This document shows, in pieces, positions 25,350-31,194 of a stretch of 31,194 nt of DNA; the stretch's first letter is position 1, and every line of letters begins with the position of its first letter. The stretch covers positions 58,053 to 89,246 of the forward strand of contig CAOXTD010000006.1 of the NCBI GenBank assembly GCA_948560265.1, read 5' to 3'. The notes below the pieces were generated by a model. The model had not been told where the DNA came from and made no database searches. It saw only the letters and a list, made by a program, of their open reading frames with translations. A program made the translations under genes and the position numbers. The DNA is from an uncultured Clostridia bacterium (GTDB taxonomy: Bacteria > Bacillota > Clostridia > TANB77 > CAG-508).

Positions 25350-26190
25350 CTACTTTGTTATGAGTTCTTTTTGTTCAAATTTCTCTTTTAGCTTTAAATA
25401 CTCTTCTAAATCGCTATCAAATACATGGCACTTATATACACTATGTACTTTATCAATATGCCATTGCTTAATATTTTCTGTATGTGGATATGGTCTATAC
25501 ATTAATCTCTTGCAAAAATGGCAAATGACTGTATCTTCTTTATTGAATTTAGATTGTTCATTATAAATGCGTGGAAGTAATTTCTTTTTAGTAGTAGACC
25601 TAAACACTGCATCTTGGTCTGCAAATAGCATTTTCTTTGTTTTGATTTTTTCTCTAGCTTTTTCTAAAAGTCCGGTTTCCTTTATTTTTTTCATATTCAT
25701 GAGTAGCATACCTGCATTAATGTAATCTGGTCTAACAAACCAACAACCGATATTTTTCTCTTACTGCTGCATACTCATATTCTGAAACATCAATATCATA
25801 TAGCTTAGATAAATCATCAGCTACCATCATATCAATATCTAAATAAAGTAACTTGTCTGGAACTTCTGCTATTTTATCTGCTAAAAGCCTCAACAAAGTA
25901 TATGGCGTACAATAGGCTCCTTCATTAGGACACCCTTTGAACTCTTGCTCATATAAATCTGTTACATCAACTTTTATTACTTCATTTCTTTCATCTTTTG
26001 CTTTTATTACTTGATTTAAGAAATCAATTTGTTCATCTCGAATCGCTGTATATTCTGGCTTTATTCTAGTAGCGTCCATTGTAAAAATGTAACAGTGAAC
26101 AGGCTCTTTTGTTCTATTCTTGATAGAAATTAGTTGTGTTAATGCTCCATCAAATACTTTTTCATTTCCACTTAATAATAGATTAATCAT
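25350..26190 (-). CDS. Glycosyltransferase family 8, needs a +1 frameshift at codon 148 (CGG)
   Basis: A 279-residue GT8 enzyme when the frame change is made. The first part (MINLLLSGNEKVFDGALTQL, then the DxD motif YLDIDMMVADDL) ends at EYAAVREKY followed by CGG (25747-25749); the zero frame stops five codons later. Skipping one base gives EKYGCWFVRPDYINAGMLLM, exactly the GT8 region that follows DxD (YINAG), then ADQDAVF and a C-terminal domain with CHFCKR. The start at 26190 has AAGG upstream. It is the first gene of the GT8/PlsC operon. Both halves are needed for a GT8 fold, so a split into two independent genes is implausible. Confidence 0.86.
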
Positions 26191-26221
26191 CCTTTTATTT
26201 CCTTTTTTCTATATTCTAGGA

Positions 26222-26312
26222 ATTACACGTAAGTGTAATGACGTAGAAGAGAGTTATGCGAAACGTTACAAATTCTTAAAGCTTTGCTTTTAGAATTTGT
26301 TAGTTCGTATTT
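26222..26312. promoter_or_regulatory. Structured leader region before the GT8 operon
   Basis: Two inverted repeats lie upstream of the GT8 start. The first is ATTACAC/GTGTAAT around four bases (26222-26239). The second is a 15-bp stem with one mismatch around a TTT loop (26268-26300), extended by ATGCGAA/TTCGTAT. Neither has a good T run on the minus strand, so they look more like leader RNA structure or an operator than a terminator. No clear promoter was found. Confidence 0.4.
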
Positions 26313-26334
26313 CTTTCTTTTATATCATAAAATA

Positions 26335-26376
26335 TAAAAAAATACAACATACTTTTTAGTTCAAGTATGCTGTATG
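26335..26376 (-). terminator. Terminator of the LiaF-like/DUF4097 operon
   Basis: A 13-bp stem (26342-26354 with 26363-26375) followed on the minus strand by TTTTTTT, five bases after the DUF4097 stop. Confidence 0.85.
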
Positions 26377-26380
26377 TCCT

Positions 26381-27229
26381 TTATTTTATAGTAATGCTTC
26401 CTATTCCGCCTTCTACTTTAATGTTATTTTCTCCTTTACCATAAGTAGCACCATCTGATACTTCTTTTCCATCTATTGTAATAGATCCAATTCCTTTATT
26501 TGCTTTTATCGTATATTTGTCAATTCCATTTTTTAGAGTAACTTCTAATTTTCCAACTCCTGCATTAATTTTGGTATCTCCCAATAAGCTTGACACCATT
26601 TTAAACATGCCCACTCCCATATCTAAATTTAGGTTTGCAATTTCTCCTGATAGGATTTCTACTTTTCCTGCTCCACCTTCGATTTTTGCTTTTTGTGTAA
26701 CATTTAAATCTTGAATGGTAGTCTTTCCTGCTCCAATATCTAAATCTAGCTTTTTACATTCTAGTTTTTCAGTTTTAATTTCACCTGCTCCTGCTGCAAT
26801 TTTAATCGTATCTAATACAGTGTTTCTTGGAACAGTAATAATAATTCTTCTTGGGCTATTTTGTCTAAATAAATTTACATTCTTTTCTCTAATCACTAAT
26901 TCATCTTCAGACTGTCTTGCTTCTACGTTACTTGTATTACTAGCTACTTTGAATTTATCACCTTGTTGAATAGTTAATGTCGCATACTCAATATCTATTT
27001 TTAATTTTGCAATTTGCGTATTGTCAAATTCCTTTTCTACCTTTTCATCTCTTCCCACTTCATTATGAATTATATTGTTGGAAGTTTCTGATTCTCTTTC
27101 TGTTCTTGTAAAACCTAAAATTTCACTAAAAGTATTTAGTCCAAAAAGAATAGATGATACAATGCTAATTATAATGAAAATAGCAAAAGCAATGGCACAA
27201 TATTTAATAATTCTTTGTATGGTTGTCAT
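26381..27229 (-). CDS. Membrane-anchored DUF4097 beta-solenoid protein
   Basis: A 282-residue protein with one N-terminal membrane segment (about residues 10-32) and a beta-helix made of short repeats such as IKIAAGAGEIKTEKLECKKL, IEGGAGKVEILSG, INAGVGKLEVTL and VEGGIGSITIK. This is the DUF4097 (toast-rack-like) pattern seen in envelope-stress proteins. The start ATG overlaps the stop of the upstream LiaF-like gene by four bases, implying translational coupling. A cell-envelope sensing or adaptor role is inferred from family and neighbour. Confidence 0.8.
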   Translation of the reverse strand: MTTIQRIIKYCAIAFAIFIIISIVSSILFGLNTFSEILGFTRTERESETSNNIIHNEVGRDEKVEKEFDNTQIAKLKIDIEYATLTIQQGDKFKVASNTSNVEARQSEDELVIREKNVNLFRQNSPRRIIITVPRNTVLDTIKIAAGAGEIKTEKLECKKLDLDIGAGKTTIQDLNVTQKAKIEGGAGKVEILSGEIANLNLDMGVGMFKMVSSLLGDTKINAGVGKLEVTLKNGIDKYTIKANKGIGSITIDGKEVSDGATYGKGENNIKVEGGIGSITIK

Positions 27230-27909
27230 CTTATTTCAACACCTCCAAATATGCAAGTAGCATTAATATATAAAGTTGGTGCTTCTGGGTTTGTGGTATG
27301 GCTTGCTCTATCATTTACTCCACCAAATATTGGAGTTGATTTGATTTTAACTTGTACATTACTTGGTACAAAAATATCAATTCCCCCAAAAGTGCTACTA
27401 GCATTAATCACTTGGTCTGAGTTAATAATAGCATTTCTTAAATCACATTTTACTCCGCCAAATACAGCTGTAAAGTCTGCTCCTTTAAATTCCTGTCTAT
27501 CAAAGTTCAAATTCTGTCCTGAAAAAGTAGCACAGTATTCTGTTTGTCCCTTTTTATTTGCATTTAAGTTTTTGATTTCTTGATTGATTTTTCCACCAAT
27601 TGCTTCTCTAAAAATAAAGCATAGTCCAACAACTACTAAAACAGTTGGCACTAATAGTTTCCACATTAAATCAAAGTCTAAAATTCCTTGGCAACATAGT
27701 AATAATGCTACACCTATTAAACATCCAATTAAATTTCCTATTTTTTCTCTTTCTCTAAAGATTCCTATGAAGCAAGGAATAATAATAAATAAAGTCCACC
27801 ATCCTCTAAAGAAGATATCAATATCAGTTATTCCCATAGCATTTAAGCCTAGTACAAGTCCTAGTGCAATAAATACTAATCCCCATAAAATATTTCCAAA
27901 TTTTTTCAT
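27226..27909 (-). CDS. LiaF-like cell-wall stress membrane protein
   Basis: A 227-residue protein: about four N-terminal helices (residues 5-25, 33-50, 56-80, 85-105) in the LiaF transmembrane style, then a beta-rich domain with repeated FGGVK/FGGID/FGGVN/FGGVEI motifs typical of the LiaF C-terminal (DUF2154-like) fold. In Bacillus, LiaF restrains the LiaRS system; no LiaRS genes are adjacent, so the partner is unknown. AAAGGAAG precedes the ATG. Confidence 0.8.
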   Translation of the reverse strand: MKKFGNILWGLVFIALGLVLGLNAMGITDIDIFFRGWWTLFIIIPCFIGIFREREKIGNLIGCLIGVALLLCCQGILDFDLMWKLLVPTVLVVVGLCFIFREAIGGKINQEIKNLNANKKGQTEYCATFSGQNLNFDRQEFKGADFTAVFGGVKCDLRNAIINSDQVINASSTFGGIDIFVPSNVQVKIKSTPIFGGVNDRASHTTNPEAPTLYINATCIFGGVEIR

Positions 27910-27952
27910 TTTTTTCTTCCTTTCTTGACGCCTTTAAGCATCAATACATCAT

Positions 27953-27981
27953 TTTATGTCTCTGTTATATCATAAATTCAA
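27953..27981 (-). promoter_or_regulatory. Possible promoter of the LiaF-like operon
   Basis: TTGAAT (27976-27981), 17 bases, CATAAA (27953-27958) on the minus strand; about 45 bases before the start codon. Confidence 0.4.
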
Positions 27982-28009
27982 AAAAAATACAACTTTATTA
28001 GAGTTGTAC
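27980..28009 (-). terminator. Terminator of the histidine kinase gene
   Basis: Stem TACAACT/AGTTGTA (28002-28008 with 27988-27994) followed on the minus strand by a long T run, 53 bases after the kinase stop. A second weaker inverted repeat (TTGAGG/CCTCAA) lies between the stop and this terminator. Confidence 0.75.
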
Positions 28010-28062
28010 TTTGCATTTTAAGATTATCTTAATAACTTGAGGCTCCAATTTGAAACCTCAAA

Positions 28063-29547
28063 TTACTTTTCACTTACTATATCTTCTATTATTATTTTTC
28101 TATCTTGATTCTTTTCTTTAATTTCTTTTGCCCTATAAGAATATATCTTATATTGGTGTTTATTGTCAAATCTAATAATAACAGCTTTTGTATATTGATT
28201 TCCTTCTGAACTAGATAATTCTTTAATAATTAAACTGGCCTTTGTTTCATTCAATGTTTCAAATGTAGTTAAAAATCCTATTCCACTACCTCCAGTATCT
28301 TTGTGAGTAGTAACTTGCTCTAGTCCGAGTTTCAATAAAGTGCCTATTTCAAATTCTATTCCTGTATCATAGATACACAACTCATATTTTTTATCTTTGA
28401 TTCCTAGTATTGCAAATATTTCTCTATCAGTTGCTTTACTAGAATTAATAGCAATAATGGCATCTCTAATGTGGTCACCTATCATTGTTGCAAGTTTGCT
28501 CTTAGCAATAATATGATTTACTAAATAAAACATATCTCCCGCTATCTTTAACTTAAATTCTATTTTATTTTTGTCACATTCTGTTTGCATATATTTGAAC
28601 ATATCATCTATTTCAGGAATTTCTGTTAAGGGCAATGTTGGCAAACTTTTCATTGCTTCTAATTTTTGTGAATATTCTTTTGTTAAATCTTGTATTCTAT
28701 TAATAACTCCTAACTCTTCTGCTGTTTCCATATTGCTTAGATTATCTTTTACAGACATCTCCAAGGCTTTTTGTCTGTTATAAAATTCATGTGTAATTTT
28801 GCTTATATTAAATTTCTCTGCTTTTAGTCTTTCTATTTCTTTATCTTTTTCTACTAGTTCTCTTTCGTAATCTTGCATTGTTTCTTTTAATAGTTTTTGT
28901 TTATAGTACATGGTAAGAGTGCGTTGGATAGTTATGATCATTATAATTGTTATAATGATAAATGAAATTAACAAACTAGTAGTCATTTCGTCATAATAAG
29001 TTCCAATTAAACAGTATAATAAAATGATAATTGTACTAATATTTATTACAACAATGTTAGTAAGTTCATTATTCAATTTAGTTTTCAAAAAATTAAATCC
29101 ATTTTTAAATCTTTTAATTTTGAAGAAACCATATATCAATATAAATTGTATTATAAGTAGCATCAATAAGTTTATGTAAATGTTCTCCATATGAAAAAAA
29201 TCATATACAATTTTATAAGGAATATACGATATTATTGCACTTATTCCATAACAAATTATACATATTGCATAGGAAGTTATGCCAATAATTAATGCATATC
29301 CTAATTTTATTTTTGATATTACCCCTAATAAAGTACTGTATAATATAATTAAAAGCAATATTGATAAAAAGATATTCACATTATAATTTATATAAACACT
29401 AACCACAGTCAATATCAGATCGGATATTAATATCAATGCAATATTTCTCTTTTTTATATCTAATATTTTCACAAATCCCCAATATACATATATGTTAATA
29501 ACTAACAATCTAATGAAATATATAATCATACCTGTTTGTAACTCCAT
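28063..29547 (-). CDS. GHKL-type (AgrC-like) sensor histidine kinase
   Basis: A 494-residue membrane kinase. Six or seven hydrophobic helices fill residues 8-208, followed by a coiled coil (212-250), the phospho-acceptor region ISKITHEFYNRQK (His253) and a GHKL ATPase domain with DTGIEF (394-399) and GGSGIGF (419-425). The N-box position reads MIGDHIRDAIIA (355-366): the Asn that normally binds Mg-ATP is Asp or lost, so ATP use may be altered. There are no periplasmic sensing domains, as in peptide-pheromone receptors. It is downstream of a 15-codon peptide gene and a Spo0A-like regulator, the natural partner. Confidence 0.82.
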   Translation of the reverse strand: MELQTGMIIYFIRLLVINIYVYWGFVKILDIKKRNIALILISDLILTVVSVYINYNVNIFLSILLLIILYSTLLGVISKIKLGYALIIGITSYAICIICYGISAIISYIPYKIVYDFFHMENIYINLLMLLIIQFILIYGFFKIKRFKNGFNFLKTKLNNELTNIVVINISTIIILLYCLIGTYYDEMTTSLLISFIIITIIMIITIQRTLTMYYKQKLLKETMQDYERELVEKDKEIERLKAEKFNISKITHEFYNRQKALEMSVKDNLSNMETAEELGVINRIQDLTKEYSQKLEAMKSLPTLPLTEIPEIDDMFKYMQTECDKNKIEFKLKIAGDMFYLVNHIIAKSKLATMIGDHIRDAIIAINSSKATDREIFAILGIKDKKYELCIYDTGIEFEIGTLLKLGLEQVTTHKDTGGSGIGFLTTFETLNETKASLIIKELSSSEGNQYTKAVIIRFDNKHQYKIYSYRAKEIKEKNQDRKIIIEDIVSEK

Positions 29548-29576
29548 AATATCTTCCCTTCAAGTACAATTATATA

Positions 29577-29640
29577 TAAAAAAAATGCAACAATCAATAT
29601 AACACTTTGTTTTAAATGTATTATTTTTGATTATTGCATA
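29577..29640 (-). terminator. Terminator between the 15-residue peptide gene and the kinase
   Basis: Arms 29585-29597 and 29627-29639 (13 bp, one wobble) around an AT-rich loop, followed by a T run on the minus strand. It begins six bases past the peptide stop and ends 30 bases before the kinase start, so the peptide gene can form a short separate transcript with limited read-through into the kinase. Confidence 0.75.
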
Positions 29641-29645
29641 TTTTT

Positions 29646-29693
29646 TTATTTGCCTCCGCCAAACCAATATCTTATCCAATCTAAGAAACTCAT
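29646..29693 (-). CDS. 15-residue peptide MSFLDWIRYWFGGGK
   Basis: A very short ORF with an ideal ribosome site: GGAGGTGAT, almost the full anti-Shine-Dalgarno complement, seven bases before the ATG. The peptide has an aromatic, amphipathic core (FLDWIRYWF) and a Gly-Gly-Gly-Lys tail. It lies between a Spo0A-like regulator and an AgrC-like kinase, with a terminator on each side. Such an isolated, strongly translated peptide next to a GHKL kinase suggests a signal peptide or a small membrane modulator; no processing gene is adjacent. That it is translated is well supported by the site; its function is inference. Confidence 0.65.
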   Translation of the reverse strand: MSFLDWIRYWFGGGK

Positions 29694-29726
29694 ACTATCA
29701 CCTCCCCTGTGTGCTTATATTTACAA

Positions 29727-29765
29727 TAAAAAAATATCATGTATACATGATTGTATACATGATAT
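29727..29765 (-). terminator. Palindromic terminator or operator after the Spo0A-like gene
   Basis: Perfect 13-bp arms ATATCATGTATAC (29734-29746) and complement (29753-29765), followed on the minus strand by seven T. Each arm with the loop also forms the smaller palindrome ATCATGTATACATGAT. It could end the regulator transcript or be an operator for the peptide gene 40 bases downstream. Confidence 0.6.
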
Positions 29766-29862
29766 TCAGAGGTGCTTTTCTGTTGTATTTCATTATTTCT
29801 TATGACATTAAATGACACTTTTCTTACTTTTTTCTAAAATATAACGCTAGGAGTAATTAAGT

Positions 29863-30645
29863 TTATAATTCCTTTTTTATTTTGTCTGCATAATAATAAA
29901 TTAATTCTGTAGGAGTTGGTACACCAGTTTCATAATTAATTCTTGCAGTATAATAAGTTGTTAAATCTTCTAATGACGATATTCTCCATGCGTGCAATAT
30001 TGCATTTTGCATAGCTCTACTAATTGTGCTATTCGACTTTTTATATTTGCCTACTAGATGTTGAATAATTGATATTTTGCTGTCTTCTTTATCATTCTTA
30101 ATGACAAAATAAATAGCATCACATAAATATTTCTTTCCTTGCAAATGTGAACTAATTCCAATTAATTCTAGTTCTTTATTAATTTTATCCATAATTTTGT
30201 CTTCTTCTACTTTTTCATCTACTTCATATTCCACTGTTTTCTCATTCTCATAGCCACTTAATAAGAGTAACGTATTTAAAATCTTTTCTTGCGAATAATT
30301 TAATTGTTTCTTATAAAAAATGAAATCTATTTTATTCTTGTGGCAAAAATCATATACAGAGTCAGAACATACATTAGTAGTCACAACAATATTAGGTCTT
30401 TTGGCTATACTTTGTTTTGCCATATTTTCAATAAATTCAAAGCCACTACCTTCACCATTATTTAATTCTAAATCTAGAATTACAGCATCTGGTTTATAAT
30501 ATTTTAAATATTCAACTGCTTTCGCTGCTGAATTTGTAACCGCTACTAAATTGATATCGCCTCTTTTATCACAAATAGCTTTGTATTTATTGCATTCTTC
30601 CATATCATCTTCTACTAATAATACTTTTATTGGTGCTTTCGACAT
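29863..30645 (-). CDS. Spo0A-like response regulator
   Basis: A 260-residue two-domain regulator. The receiver domain (about 5-128) has the acidic pocket EDD (12-14), phospho-acceptor Asp58 in VILDLEL, Thr89/90 and Lys112. The C-terminal domain (about 155-258) follows Spo0A: ELIGISSHLQGKKYLCDAI, SNSTISRAMQNAILHAW as recognition region, and GVPTPTELIYYYADKI near the end. The recognition helix differs from classical Spo0A (normally TPSRVERAIRHAIEVAW), so it may be a paralogue with other targets rather than the sporulation master regulator. The start at 30645 has GGAGGAAGG upstream. A heptamer TGTCGAA overlaps the start codon and equals the 0A box. The likely partner is the nearby GHKL kinase. 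Confidence 0.82.
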   Translation of the reverse strand: MSKAPIKVLLVEDDMEECNKYKAICDKRGDINLVAVTNSAAKAVEYLKYYKPDAVILDLELNNGEGSGFEFIENMAKQSIAKRPNIVVTTNVCSDSVYDFCHKNKIDFIFYKKQLNYSQEKILNTLLLLSGYENEKTVEYEVDEKVEEDKIMDKINKELELIGISSHLQGKKYLCDAIYFVIKNDKEDSKISIIQHLVGKYKKSNSTISRAMQNAILHAWRISSLEDLTTYYTARINYETGVPTPTELIYYYADKIKKEL

Positions 30646-30793
30646 TTTCCTTCCTCCGCTAATTTTTTTGGTCATATAATATCATAATTTGTAATATTTT
30701 TCCACATTTTAATATTATTTATATTCATTTTTACATTTATATAATTGTTTAAAATAACTTGTATATAAAGATTTACAAGGAGTGAATTTACTT

Positions 30794-31108
30794 ATGAAAG
30801 AAGAAATAGGAAAAAGAATTAGACAAATTAGAGAAGATATGGGAATGACAAAAGAAAAGTTTGCTAAATTACTTGGAATTTCCGGTCAATATTTAGGAGT
30901 TGTTGAACATGGCAAAAGTTATTTATCCATAGAAAAACTAAAAGTCCTTTGTGATTTAACTAATTTATCAGCTGATTATATTCTATTTGGCAAAGATAAT
31001 TATTTAATTAGTAATACACAAAAAACTTTGTCAGAATTTTCTGTAGAACAAATAGAAACTGGTTGTAATGTTCTACAACACTTAGCCTTATTTTTAAAAT
31101 GTAAATGA
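30794..31108 (+). CDS. XRE-family HTH regulator
   Basis: A 104-residue cytoplasmic DNA-binding protein. The helix-turn-helix (residues about 6-64: IGKRIRQIREDMGMTKEKFA, LLGISGQYLGVVEHGK) is of the Cro/CI type; the C-terminal 35 residues are a short helical tail (LSEFSVEQIETGCNVLQHLA). The ATG at 30794 is preferred; a GTG at 30782 overlaps the AAGGAG site. It is divergent from the Spo0A-like gene across a 148-bp AT-rich gap, so it may control that locus. Confidence 0.82.
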   Translation: MKEEIGKRIRQIREDMGMTKEKFAKLLGISGQYLGVVEHGKSYLSIEKLKVLCDLTNLSADYILFGKDNYLISNTQKTLSEFSVEQIETGCNVLQHLALFLKCK

Positions 31109-31143
31109 AATTGAACATATTTATTTGTTTTGAAACATTTATA

Positions 31144-31172
31144 TTGACATTATTTTGTTATTACTATAAAAT
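31144..31172 (+). promoter_or_regulatory. Promoter reading out of the window
   Basis: TTGACA (31144-31149), 17 bases, TAAAAT (31167-31172), overlapping other TATAAT-like boxes. The gene it serves lies beyond the right edge. Confidence 0.55.
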
Positions 31173-31194
31173 ATAATATATTATATTTTATAAA

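Overview
The window looks like a piece of chromosome from a low-GC, spore-forming Clostridia-type Firmicute, probably an uncultured gut lineage. The evidence is the very AT-rich DNA, AGGAGG-type ribosome sites on most genes, a pro-sigma-K gene, a Spo0A-type response regulator, a threonine T-box and CCA-encoding tRNAs. Most genes are on the minus strand, in short operons closed by intrinsic terminators.

Layout from left to right. (1) A truncated cell-wall glucosaminidase, tRNA-Leu(CAA) and sigK. (2) A three-gene operon: an unrecognised 775-residue coiled-coil protein, a DUF3006 protein and a secreted ComEC-like metallo-hydrolase. (3) thrS behind a T-box, then trxB-trxA in which the reductase lacks the usual NADPH motifs, then a polysaccharide deacetylase. 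(4) A P2A-type Ca2+-ATPase, a putative zinc phospholipase-like protein, a small membrane protein and a structured RNA of about 466 nt with a consensus promoter. (5) A compositionally foreign gene with its own promoter and terminator. (6) A MATE transporter fused to a cytidylate-kinase-like domain, behind a 20-codon, almost leaderless leader peptide that overlaps a terminator. (7) tRNA-Gly(UCC) and a DUF368 membrane protein. (8) An ABC exporter and a lipid/glycan operon (GT8, GT8-PlsC fusion, PlsC), with a REPIN-like repeat between exporter and operon. (9) A LiaF-like/DUF4097 envelope-stress pair. (10) A signalling locus: GHKL histidine kinase, a 15-residue peptide gene, a Spo0A-like regulator and an XRE regulator.

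The most unusual signal runs across the window. Four otherwise intact genes (Ca2+-ATPase, small membrane protein, DUF368 protein, GT8) are each interrupted by one extra base. In all four the zero-frame codon at the break is CGG followed by C or T, and stepping +1 turns it into a glycine codon (GGC or GGT). I checked every in-frame CGG by eye. The other native genes (roughly 7,900 codons) contain none, although the trinucleotide is common out of frame. Only the foreign gene uses CGG as an ordinary codon, three times. This suggests that CGG is unassigned or starved in this organism and acts as a +1 frameshift (or CGGY four-base) signal. A systematic sequence artefact remains the main alternative.
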